Assembly (NCBI GenBank): GCA_017617125.1
Contig: JAFZWY010000046.1
Coordinates: 1 to 64,000 of the forward strand
DNA length: 64,000 nucleotides
DNA from: Bacteroidales bacterium
Lineage (GTDB): Bacteria > Bacteroidota > Bacteroidia > Bacteroidales > ML635J-15
Reading direction: 5' to 3'
Part shown: piece after piece, positions 1 to 7,589 of the stretch
Numbering within the stretch: the first letter of the stretch is position 1
Layout of the letters: each line of letters begins with the position of its first letter
Notes under the pieces: model-generated
Databases searched by the model: none
Seen by the model: only the letters and a program-made list of their open reading frames with translations
Told to the model about the DNA's origin: nothing
Made by a program: the position numbers and the translations under genes

Positions 1-1987
1 CATTGCCGTTCATACTTGTCAATACGCCATAAACATCGCTCATTGGAACATTGGCAGAAGCAAGCAATTCATTCAACTGTCTGCTAATTTCTTCCTTATC
101 TGGACAATACATCATCCTAATGCCACCAAACCTGCACAAATGCTTGTCCTTTGGTTTCGAGCCAATTACAAACGAAACAGCTGTCTCGCCAGCCAGTTGT
201 GATTGTTGTCCCAAGTACCCAGCCTTTTCAAGCAACTTGAAATACGACGGTGTCATCTCGTCGTGACCGCCGACCAGAGCCGAATCAATCATTCCGAGAC
301 GAAGCTGCAGCCAAGCGTCGTACATGGCCGAGTCGAACGACAATTCCTTGTGTGCGTAGGTAATGTTGTAGCCGTTGCATTTCATCTTTATGCCAACAAG
401 AGAACTAATTGTGTTGTGGGTCGATTGCATGAAGTATGTCGGCTTAAGCAACTGCTCGCCATCGCGGCTGAGCGCGTCAAGGAAAAATTCAGTATTCTCG
501 ATACAGCCAAGTCCAGTACCGGTGACTATTGCATCGACCTTCTCACAACCAGAATTTTCCAGTGCCGACATAGAAGTAACAATAGCACGCTTCAGAATTT
601 TACCCATCCTACGTGCCTCCAACGGCGGTATGTAGGTTTTGAAATCGGGGTCAACAGAACGCCTGTATGGCTCGTCGATAGCGACTGGCGAATCGAACCA
701 CTCGTCGGTCAGAGCACTTTGTACCGAAATCTGGCTTGCCGAATAGATGTATGGCAACTGCAAGTCTTTTCCTGCAAATGCAAACTTAAAATCTGACTCT
801 GGCGAAGAAATGACTATTGAAGTGTCGTTTCCGCCAAATCCGAACGAATTGCACAGCACATTATTGAGTTTCACGTTGCGGATAGTCTTCTCCACAGGGT
901 GAATACATTGTGCATCCTCGGTACCGAAATTCAAGTTTGCAGGCACAAATCCGTTCTGGATAGCCAGCAAGCAGATTACAGTCTCGATAGAACCCGATGC
1001 GCTTGTAGTATGCCCAGTAAACGACTTGGTTGATGACATTCGTGGAACGACATCTCCCCAAATCCTGCGGATTGCCGAACTTTCGCTTGCATCGTTGTTG
1101 GGTGTGCCGGTGCCGTGAGCGTTGATGTAGTCAATCTTAGTGTGGTCAATTCCTGCCATCTGCAAGGCCGCAGTCATCGACCTGAACGCACCTTCGCCAT
1201 CGGGCGACGAAGCCGTCTGATGGAAAGCATCACAAGCATTTGCATAGCCAGAAAGCACAGCCTTTGCAGTGCGGTTTCGCCTGCGGGCGTGCGATTCCGA
1301 TTCAAGCACAATGAAAGCAGCACCTTCGCCAAGGTTTAATCCTGCACGTGTGGCATCAAAAGGCCGGCAATTTTCCTTGTCGAGAATCATCAGCGAATTG
1401 AAGCCGTTGAGGTGGAACTTGGTAATACATTCGCTACCACCGACTATCACGCATTCGGCATCGCCGTTCCTTATCATATCGGCACCAAGCACTATAGCAT
1501 TGGCAGCCGACGAACAAGCCGTTGATATGGTTGTGGCGAATGCAAAGCGTCCAAAATGGTCGGCAATCATTTCGGTGCAGGCACCGCAGTCGTGAGTGCG
1601 GATATATTCGTTGCGCGTATCGTTCTCAAGAAAGTCGAGATAATACAATTCGCTCTTGTCCATTCCTCCCACCGTAGTACCCGACACTATGCCGACATTC
1701 TTCAGGTCGTCCTTCTTCAGACCGGCATCGGCGATAGCCTCCTGCAAGGCAAGCATACCCATAAGGGCAGTACGCGTCATGGGGACCGACTTGTCGATAT
1801 CCAACCGCTGGCACATTTCGTCGTCGGTAAGTTTCACTTCTCCGACAGGAAACTCGTGATGCTCGGTCTTCAGGTATTTCAACTGTCCGATACCCGAACG
1901 TTCCTCCAGCAGCGAACGGCAAGTTTCTTCCTTTCCTACGCCAATCGAAGATATTATTCCTGCGCCTGTAATCCAGATTTGCTCCAT
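1..1987 (-). CDS. Ketosynthase fused to chain-length-factor-like domain (partial, open at left edge)
   Basis: Condensing enzyme expected to extend the ACP-bound polyene chain. Residues 1-400 are a complete ketosynthase: catalytic Cys158 in STACSSAANA, a His in NAHGTGTP and a His in GHTTSASG, ending with the usual FGFGGNDTS. The frame then continues without a stop through a short linker (about residues 400-411) into a second ketosynthase-like domain starting LPYIYSASQISVQ. The nucleophile region of that domain reads HKELSFDSA and has no Cys, as in chain-length factors (Ketoacyl-synt_2 type). I followed the frame codon by codon from ATG 1987 to base 2 and found no stop. It starts 2 nt after the ACP gene stop. 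In most related operons I know of, the two subunits are separate genes, so the fusion is noteworthy. The C-terminus is outside the window. Confidence 0.9.
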   Translation of the reverse strand, partial: MEQIWITGAGIISSIGVGKEETCRSLLEERSGIGQLKYLKTEHHEFPVGEVKLTDDEMCQRLDIDKSVPMTRTALMGMLALQEAIADAGLKKDDLKNVGIVSGTTVGGMDKSELYYLDFLENDTRNEYIRTHDCGACTEMIADHFGRFAFATTISTACSSAANAIVLGADMIRNGDAECVIVGGSECITKFHLNGFNSLMILDKENCRPFDATRAGLNLGEGAAFIVLESESHARRRNRTAKAVLSGYANACDAFHQTASSPDGEGAFRSMTAALQMAGIDHTKIDYINAHGTGTPNNDASESSAIRRIWGDVVPRMSSTKSFTGHTTSASGSIETVICLLAIQNGFVPANLNFGTEDAQCIHPVEKTIRNVKLNNVLCNSFGFGGNDTSIVISSPESDFKFAFAGKDLQLPYIYSASQISVQSALTDEWFDSPVAIDEPYRRSVDPDFKTYIPPLEARRMGKILKRAIVTSMSALENSGCEKVDAIVTGTGLGCIENTEFFLDALSRDGEQLLKPTYFMQSTHNTISSLVGIKMKCNGYNITYAHKELSFDSAMYDAWLQLRLGMIDSALVGGHDEMTPSYFKLLEKAGYLGQQSQLAGETAVSFVIGSKPKDKHLCRFGGIRMMYCPDKEEISRQLNELLASANVPMSDVYGVLTSMNGN

Positions 1988-1989
1988 TC

Positions 1990-2247
1990 CTACTTGGTAC
2001 GGTTCTTTGAAATGTAGTCAGCCATTACAGCCACCGACTTGAAAATTTCCTTTCCCTGGTTGGGGTCGCTAAGCTTAATACCGTAATTCTTTTCCATCAA
2101 CACTATGAGTTCCAATGCATCGATAGAGTCCAATCCCAATCCGTCGCCAAACAAAGATGCGTTTTCATCAATGTCTTCCGGTTTAACATCTTCAAGGTTC
2201 AATGCCTCGATGATTTCTTGCTTCAGCTTTAAAATTAATTCTTCCAT
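1990..2247 (-). CDS. Acyl carrier protein of the polyene operon (second ACP)
   Basis: Protein of 85 aa with the ACP four-helix pattern and the phosphopantetheine attachment motif GLDSIDALE (Ser41). It carries the growing chain for the neighbouring condensing enzymes. It differs clearly from the fatty-acid ACP at 14.6-14.8 kb (Ser in ADSLDT) and from the other operon ACP at 5.7-5.9 kb. It sits 3 nt after the short ketosynthase-like gene and 2 nt before the fused KS-CLF gene, so it is surely co-translated with them. The ACP call is secure; assignment to a particular elongation step is inference. Confidence 0.93.
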   Translation of the reverse strand: MEELILKLKQEIIEALNLEDVKPEDIDENASLFGDGLGLDSIDALELIVLMEKNYGIKLSDPNQGKEIFKSVAVMADYISKNRTK

Positions 2248-2250
2248 CTT

Positions 2251-2853
2251 TTATTGTTTAATTTTATTTAGTTCGTTCAATATATCTTCGTTTCTATTGA
2301 TAATCAACATACGAGCCTCGAAATGATTTTCGTCGTAACAGTCAACCCAGCCGGTAAGCACCGATTCGGTTTCGCTGTCCTGAAATGCGTTTGCTATTTG
2401 CTCGGCTATCGTATGCAAGTCCATGCAGTCAAGGACGATAAAGTTGGTTTCGCCATAATAAAGATTGCGAATCGCTATTTCGCCAGTAACAATATTGGGC
2501 AAAGTATAGACGAAAATCGCAGGGCTTGGGAAAAAGTTGTCGGCCTCCTGTATTGTCGCCTGATATTTTGTGTCGGCATTGAGAGAACCGCTCCTATTGA
2601 ACAACAAGACAGCCCTGCTAGAAGTACAGTGTGCCTGTCGCTGACTGATTTCGCCGTCGGTTTCTGCCTTCAGGAGCAACTCGGAAGCTACAAAGCCAAC
2701 CTTGCACAAAGCGTCCATCTTGAAAAACTTTGGATAGTCGCCTATTTTGCTTCTATAGACATCGTTAAGCATTGCCATACCCTGATTTTCAAGTTGCATC
2801 GGCACACCGTCAACTATCACCGACTTGTCGTTCAAAACTACAATATGCTTCAT
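2251..2853 (-). CDS. Short ketosynthase-like protein (3-oxoacyl-ACP synthase-like, no catalytic set)
   Basis: I place the start at the ATG at 2853, not further upstream: it overlaps the preceding stop as ATGA and has a strong AAAGGAGGAAC ribosome site, giving 200 aa. The middle (AHCTSSRAVLLFNRSGSLNAD, then PSPAIFVYTLPNIVTGEIAIRN) resembles the N-terminal half of a thiolase-fold ketosynthase. The usual Cys nucleophile and the two His motifs are not visible. Short ketosynthase-like proteins of this type occur in Bacteroidetes aryl-polyene/flexirubin operons; their role (partner or chain-length subunit) is not established to my knowledge. The neighbours on both sides are polyene genes. Confidence 0.75.
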   Translation of the reverse strand: MKHIVVLNDKSVIVDGVPMQLENQGMAMLNDVYRSKIGDYPKFFKMDALCKVGFVASELLLKAETDGEISQRQAHCTSSRAVLLFNRSGSLNADTKYQATIQEADNFFPSPAIFVYTLPNIVTGEIAIRNLYYGETNFIVLDCMDLHTIAEQIANAFQDSETESVLTGWVDCYDENHFEARMLIINRNEDILNELNKIKQ

Positions 2854-3977
2854 TTCAGTTCCTCCTTTCTGAAAAGCAGTGCCGCATTGCAACCGCCAAA
2901 ACCCGACAGCAACTTTATAAACGACTTCTTCTCGGTATGTCCTATTGTATTGCTAACCTTAACGTTATGCGTTACGCCAAGGTTTTCGAAGCCTCGTGTC
3001 GGCAATATTGTATTGTCGTCGATTGCGCGCATCGAGAGTATCGACTCGAGAACGCCAGCCGCGCCCATAGTATGTCCGAAATAACCTTTCAGGCTATTTA
3101 CCGGAACCTCGAGCAGACCAGCACGTTCGACGGCTATTGATTCCATCTCGTCGTTATACATTGTTGCTGTACCATGGGCATTTACAAAAGCAATCTCGTC
3201 GGCAGAGCAATCGCCAAGTACGTACTTCAGCGCGCGATACGAACCTTCGCCCACACGCGACGGACCCGAAATATGGTTTGCGTCGTTGCGAATAGCACCA
3301 CGCACCAATTCCCAGCAGCCATCAGTTTCCTTTGCACCAAGCACCATAGTTGCGGCGGCTTCGCCAAGGTTAAGACCACGACGCGAAGCATCGAAAGGCT
3401 TGCATTGTTCGTGCGACAAAGCTTTGAACGACTGGAATCCGGAAACTATGAAAGGCGACTGCATATCGGCACCGATAACCACTGCATAATCGTAAGCGCC
3501 TCGCTCCAGCAACCTCATCGCTACTATCTGAGCGCATACACCCGAAATACAGGCATTCGACACCACAACAGGCTTGTTCGGATTGCCGAAATGCTTTGCA
3601 ACTACTTCGGCAGTAACGCCAAGAAGTACGCGATCTGCGGAAAAATCGACAATTTTCTTGTCAAGCAGATATACATTGCCCTTGGTTGTCGAAAGCACGA
3701 ATATTACACGCGGTGAAGCAGGGTCGATTTCAGCTTTGGCAATAGCAGACGAAGCTGACTTGATGACAATCTTCTCGAAGAAGGTATAATGCCCGTCGAC
3801 TTGTATTTTATCCCTGTCAATCAGTGATGCTACAAACGGCTCGGGCAAATTCCATTTCCCTTCGTAGTACGACAACCGCGACTGTCCCGCCTTAACTGCG
3901 GAATAGTTTTCCTCGGATGTCAAGCCCAAAGGAGATACGATATTATCCGAAATCTTTACAACCATTTTTTCTTCCAT
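2850..3977 (-). CDS. Beta-ketoacyl-ACP synthase (polyene operon)
   Basis: Complete 375-aa ketosynthase with Cys143 in SNACISGV, His268 in NAHGTATM and His302 in GYFGHTMGAAG, ending with SGFGGCNAALLF. It should perform decarboxylative condensation of malonyl-ACP with the growing chain. Two starts are possible: ATG 3977, or ATG 3965 (residue 5), which has a nearby GGAAG. Both overlap the end of the thioesterase gene, and the stop overlaps the next start as ATGA. The sequence is shorter and more divergent than the housekeeping FabF at 13.3-14.6 kb, which fits a specialised polyene enzyme. Confidence 0.92.
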   Translation of the reverse strand: MEEKMVVKISDNIVSPLGLTSEENYSAVKAGQSRLSYYEGKWNLPEPFVASLIDRDKIQVDGHYTFFEKIVIKSASSAIAKAEIDPASPRVIFVLSTTKGNVYLLDKKIVDFSADRVLLGVTAEVVAKHFGNPNKPVVVSNACISGVCAQIVAMRLLERGAYDYAVVIGADMQSPFIVSGFQSFKALSHEQCKPFDASRRGLNLGEAAATMVLGAKETDGCWELVRGAIRNDANHISGPSRVGEGSYRALKYVLGDCSADEIAFVNAHGTATMYNDEMESIAVERAGLLEVPVNSLKGYFGHTMGAAGVLESILSMRAIDDNTILPTRGFENLGVTHNVKVSNTIGHTEKKSFIKLLSGFGGCNAALLFRKEELK

Positions 3978-4369
3978 TCTTCGTAAAAATCGGGATTCAG
4001 CAGAACCAAATTGTACTGCAAATCCATAAACACCTGTACTGAACGTCCAGTTGCCAACAAACTTCCATCCTCGGGATTCTTGATTTCGTAGTCGAAGACT
4101 ATCTTGGCCGCATCGGTAGGACGGTAATGTATTGTTATGCTCGGCTTCATTCCGTAAATTATCGGTCGCTTGTACTTGAACGAAATGTCAACAAGCGGTG
4201 CATAATATCCGTTATGATAAATCGTCAGATAGTCTAGTCCGAACTTACGCCCGAACTCCTCGCGTGCATCCTCGAAGTACAGCATATAACTGCCGTGCCA
4301 TACGATGTTCATCGAATCCACCTCGCTGAATCTGACTTCTATATTTTTTGTAGCACTAAGTTCTTTCAT
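3956..4369 (-). CDS. Hotdog-fold acyl thioesterase (4HBT type)
   Basis: Protein of 137 aa starting at ATG 4369, 1 nt after the dehydratase stop; an in-frame TTG further upstream is less likely. The N-terminal motif RFSEVDSMNIVWHGSYMLYF matches the 4-hydroxybenzoyl-CoA thioesterase family, with Asp18 and His25 in the expected places and FEDAREEF following. It would release or edit acyl groups on ACP or CoA. Aryl-polyene operons regularly carry such a thioesterase. Its 3' end overlaps the downstream ketosynthase gene, suggesting translational coupling. The substrate is unknown. Confidence 0.88.
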   Translation of the reverse strand: MKELSATKNIEVRFSEVDSMNIVWHGSYMLYFEDAREEFGRKFGLDYLTIYHNGYYAPLVDISFKYKRPIIYGMKPSITIHYRPTDAAKIVFDYEIKNPEDGSLLATGRSVQVFMDLQYNLVLLNPDFYEEWKKKWL

Positions 4370-4370
4370 T

Positions 4371-4805
4371 TCAATTTGTTGCTTCAATGTCAGTTAATGC
4401 AATTTTCATATTTGCGGTAGCAACAACCTCATCGTCGACAACCACGCTGGCACTTACAAGTGTCATCTGGAAAACTTCTTCCAGCAGATCGATTCGTGTT
4501 GTGAGTTTTGCTCCGCATTGCGGCAGAAAATTTATTGCCATATTGCTAATAGCTCCGATTACACCGACTTTCACCGGTGCGTTCGACTTCAAACTGATGT
4601 AGCCCATACGGGCGGCACAGGTCTGCGCAATGTTTTCCACAATGCCTTCCGACGACAACTTTCCGTCATCGATGAAAATGTTGTCGGCGCGAACCTCAAA
4701 TTCGGTGATTGTCGTCTGCGTATCGAAATGCAGCAGGCGGTCAACCATTACAAACGGCGGTCGCTGCGGAATAAGCGTCAATATGTCTATCTCTTCTTCT
4801 TTCAT
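4371..4805 (-). CDS. Hotdog-fold 3-hydroxyacyl-ACP dehydratase-like protein
   Basis: Start chosen at ATG 4805, which overlaps the acyltransferase stop as ATGA, giving 144 aa. LIPQRPPFVMVDR near the N-terminus and EGIVENIAQTCAAR in the central helix are the FabZ/FabA hallmarks, the latter carrying the acidic catalytic residue. The canonical active-site loop HFPG is not recognisable: the corresponding stretch reads NIFIDDGKLSSEG, so the catalytic His is missing or moved. The usual FabZ PHR is PQR here. In the operon it should form the double bonds of the polyene chain, but catalysis needs checking given the loop. Confidence 0.82.
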   Translation of the reverse strand: MKEEEIDILTLIPQRPPFVMVDRLLHFDTQTTITEFEVRADNIFIDDGKLSSEGIVENIAQTCAARMGYISLKSNAPVKVGVIGAISNMAINFLPQCGAKLTTRIDLLEEVFQMTLVSASVVVDDEVVATANMKIALTDIEATN

Positions 4806-5656
4806 TTCTGATTCCAAAAATCGAAGTAATTGTACCACTGCTTCGGATACTTTCTCACAATCTGTTCAAGTTCGGCGGCGAAACCATTTGCATCGGCAAC
4901 CTCCCTGACGTACGCGTGATACTTTTTCGCCTTTTCCTTCATTACGAAAACAGCTAGCATCTTGACGTCCTTTGCCCTTGCCAAAGCGTAGGCTCCTTTT
5001 GGGAACTTTGCATCCTCGCCAAAGAACTTGCAGGTCACCGATTTGCTTGAACCGAAAAGCCTGTCGGCAGGCATACTGAGAATCTCGTTGTTGTCCAAGG
5101 CCGCATTTATGGCAAACAGATGGCTCATATCGCCCGTTACCGGAATCATCCGCATATTGTGCTCGCGAAGTATCTTGTCGCGGTTCTTCATTATTGCCTG
5201 CGACTCGCCGCCATAAACAATGGCATTGAATGTCTTGTGCTTCGACACCAGCGAATAGCCGGCCAACTCGTAGCAACCTACGTGCGAACTGAGCATTATG
5301 AAACCTTTTTCGGAAGTTTCAAGGTTGTCGAACAGTTCTTGTCCGTCGACAGTAACGTCGAACTTTTTGCCAGCATAAACAGCAAACCGGTCGAGGATTA
5401 CCATCCCGAAATTGTAGTGGTTGCCATACACCGAGAAAAAGGATTTCAGAACCCCGTAACCCATACGTTTTCTGAAGAAAGAATACATCGCCTTGTAGCC
5501 TCTTCGGTTGAAAATCATATAGAACGGCACAACAAACGCCATAACCCCGTATAGCACGCGCAAAGGCATGTAGCGATACATGCCTATGAGAGCGTTTTGC
5601 ATCCACGGTGTTCCGTCTGTCTTGCCGGACCACTGGCTATGGGACGGTTCCTGCAT
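4802..5656 (-). CDS. LpxL/HtrB-like acyltransferase
   Basis: Protein of 284 aa of the bacterial lipid A acyltransferase family (PF03279 type). The catalytic HX4E motif is at His125-Glu130 in SSHVGCYELAG, and a hydrophobic segment at about residues 34-50 would hold it at the inner membrane. In aryl-polyene operons an enzyme of this family attaches the finished acyl chain to a lipid or glycolipid. It starts 3 nt after the ACP stop and overlaps the dehydratase start. The acceptor lipid cannot be told from sequence. Core lipid A acylation is a less likely role given the neighbours. Confidence 0.88.
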   Translation of the reverse strand: MQEPSHSQWSGKTDGTPWMQNALIGMYRYMPLRVLYGVMAFVVPFYMIFNRRGYKAMYSFFRKRMGYGVLKSFFSVYGNHYNFGMVILDRFAVYAGKKFDVTVDGQELFDNLETSEKGFIMLSSHVGCYELAGYSLVSKHKTFNAIVYGGESQAIMKNRDKILREHNMRMIPVTGDMSHLFAINAALDNNEILSMPADRLFGSSKSVTCKFFGEDAKFPKGAYALARAKDVKMLAVFVMKEKAKKYHAYVREVADANGFAAELEQIVRKYPKQWYNYFDFWNQK

Positions 5657-5659
5657 AGA

Positions 5660-5905
5660 TCAGGCGTTAATCTTTTTCTCTATATAGTCGCAGAACTGGC
5701 TGAACAACTTAACGTTTGTCAATTCTTCGGGCTTAATCTTGAAACCGAATTTCTTCTCAACGATTACAACTATGTCAACAAAGTCGAGGCTGTCGATGCC
5801 AATGTCTTCCTTCAGTCTTGCTTCGGGCTTTATCTTCGACTCGTCGAGTTCCAAATCTTCAACTAGAAAGTTCTTTACTATTTCTTCAATTTCCTGTCTG
5901 TTCAT
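5660..5905 (-). CDS. Acyl carrier protein of the polyene operon (first ACP)
   Basis: Start at ATG 5905, 7 nt after the methyltransferase stop, giving 81 aa; a longer upstream reading would overlap the methyltransferase. The attachment motif GIDSLDFVDIVV puts phosphopantetheine on Ser39. The KEDIGIDSLDFVD context is typical of the specialised ACPs of Bacteroidetes polyene operons. Two dissimilar ACPs in one operon suggest separate starter or loading and elongation roles, which is inference. Confidence 0.92.
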   Translation of the reverse strand: MNRQEIEEIVKNFLVEDLELDESKIKPEARLKEDIGIDSLDFVDIVVIVEKKFGFKIKPEELTNVKLFSQFCDYIEKKINA

Positions 5906-5912
5906 ATTATAT

Positions 5913-7013
5913 TTACTTACATTTTTTACAAACCATAATACTATGTCCATGACCTAGGTTGTCATGAATCTTCTCTACATCCATTCCTGCTTCTCGCACA
6001 AGCCTTGCCATATCCTCGGAATGATACATCTTGCTGTTTCCGTTGGCTATTGCCGTGAAATAAAGGCTTGTCATCGTAAGGCAGAATGCTGCAGGCTCAT
6101 ATTTCTGCCTGTCCCAGAATGTTTCCATGATATAGACACGGCTTTCGCTGTCCATAATCTTTGCCGCACGCGACAATATGCTGAGAATTTCCTTTTCGCT
6201 GAAGCAGTCGAGGAACTGGCTCATCCATATAGCATCGTAGTGCTTGTCGGTCGGGAACGGAGCATTGTCGTCAAGCAGATTTATGCCGTAGCCGTTGATT
6301 CTGTCGGCACCCTTCTGACCTGCTGTAAATTTACGCATCATTTCCAACTGTTGTGGCAAATCCATTATGGTGACATTCACATCATTGTCGTGACCTACGC
6401 ACTGCAATGCCCAGCGTCCTGTATTTCCACCTACATCGAGCAAGGTCTTAGGCTTGCTGGAAAATACAATTTCCAAAGCCTGCGCAAACGAATTGTCGGA
6501 ATAGAAATGGTCGAAACCGAACCAGCTTTTCTGCACCTGCTCGGGCAACTGCGACAAGCCTTCGTAAACTGTAGGCCAGTCGCCAAAATGCTTCAGTCCT
6601 GCGGGCTTGCCTTCGAGCAACGACTCTTCGAGCTTGAACCAGCCTTCGTAATTTACATCGTGGTTGAAGTCCATATTTACGCGCACAAGCTTGTCGGTTA
6701 GCAGAAACCAGCCGGTCTTCGAAATGCTGAACCTGTCGGTATCCTTGTCAACCAACACAGTACCGATGCACAGCGATGCTTCCATAAGCACCTTTACGGC
6801 ATACGGCGACAAACCTGTAGCCTTTACGATTTCTTCCTGCGTCATTCCGTCGTTGCTATCACGGAGCAAGTCGAGAATTCCGAACTTCACCATCAGCCTC
6901 GATGCCTGGAATACTATCGGACCCCAAGCAATCCATTCGGCCTGACGCTGAGCTTCGCGTGCAGAAAGTTGCTCTTTCGTGTATTTTTTCTCTAATTCTG
7001 GAAATAAGTCCAT
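5913..7013 (-). CDS. SAM-dependent O-methyltransferase (plant-type, PF00891-like)
   Basis: Protein of 366 aa. An N-terminal helical dimerisation/winged-helix part (residues 1-110, with GMTQEEIVKATGLSPYAVKVLM) is followed by a Rossmann methyltransferase domain with the SAM loop LLDVGGNTGR at 191-200. This is the layout of small-molecule O-methyltransferases. In polyene operons such enzymes methylate the aryl hydroxyl of the head group. It lies 2 nt after the secreted-protein gene and 7 nt before an ACP. The target hydroxyl is inferred from context. Confidence 0.87.
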   Translation of the reverse strand: MDLFPELEKKYTKEQLSAREAQRQAEWIAWGPIVFQASRLMVKFGILDLLRDSNDGMTQEEIVKATGLSPYAVKVLMEASLCIGTVLVDKDTDRFSISKTGWFLLTDKLVRVNMDFNHDVNYEGWFKLEESLLEGKPAGLKHFGDWPTVYEGLSQLPEQVQKSWFGFDHFYSDNSFAQALEIVFSSKPKTLLDVGGNTGRWALQCVGHDNDVNVTIMDLPQQLEMMRKFTAGQKGADRINGYGINLLDDNAPFPTDKHYDAIWMSQFLDCFSEKEILSILSRAAKIMDSESRVYIMETFWDRQKYEPAAFCLTMTSLYFTAIANGNSKMYHSEDMARLVREAGMDVEKIHDNLGHGHSIMVCKKCK

Positions 7014-7015
7014 TG

Positions 7016-7579
7016 TTATTTAGCTTTCTTAATAAGTTTAGCCAAGTTTTCAGCCAATTCGCGGTAAGCCTCTACACGACGGATTTCGTTGCCGAATCCT
7101 GCACCCGGGACACCGTCAACATCAAGTACTGCAATCGGTTCCGACTGACCTTTCTTGTAAATCTCCATCGTGCCATAAAGATGAGAATCGCCTGCACCAA
7201 AGCCTACAGCGACTGCCAAACCAGTCTGACCATAGTGGAAGTCCTTTACTTTCATAACGATAGTGTATTCGGCTGAAGATTCTTCGTTTACAGCCTTAAC
7301 ATCGCCAGACTCTTCGTTTAAACGTTCCATGAAGTTGCTTTCTGCCCTTGTTATTTCGGCATCGTAGTCGCGAACCCAGTCGTCGCCACGCTCCTTCAAA
7401 TAAGCATTTACCTCCTTACCCTCGATTGTGCTGTTGGTGTAATCCCAACGAACAAACATTTTAGCATTCGACTTCTTCAATTCAACGAGCGAACCCTTGA
7501 TAACAGTTACATCGGGTTTTGCCGTTGCAATTGTAATACCTGCTAAAAATGCAAAAATTACCAATACTATATTCTTCAT
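7016..7579 (-). CDS. Secreted protein of unknown function inside the polyene operon
   Basis: Protein of 187 aa with a signal peptide (MKNIVLVIFAFLAGITIATA). I do not recognise the family. The mature part has a Gly-rich stretch (LAVAVGFGAGDSHLYGTMEIY) and a basic helical end (YRELAENLAKLIKKAK), reminiscent of small periplasmic lipid-binding or DUF4410-like proteins, but that is only an impression. There is no lipobox Cys. Gaps of 10 nt and 2 nt tie it to the ketosynthase and methyltransferase genes, so it may help export or place the polyene lipid. Confidence 0.8.
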   Translation of the reverse strand: MKNIVLVIFAFLAGITIATAKPDVTVIKGSLVELKKSNAKMFVRWDYTNSTIEGKEVNAYLKERGDDWVRDYDAEITRAESNFMERLNEESGDVKAVNEESSAEYTIVMKVKDFHYGQTGLAVAVGFGAGDSHLYGTMEIYKKGQSEPIAVLDVDGVPGAGFGNEIRRVEAYRELAENLAKLIKKAK

Positions 7580-7589
7580 AATTATAAAG

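Noticed and set aside
4805..4838. Upstream GTG start for the dehydratase (11 extra residues)
   Set aside because: It would lie within the acyltransferase gene; the ATG at 4805 forms the ATGA overlap seen at other junctions in this operon.
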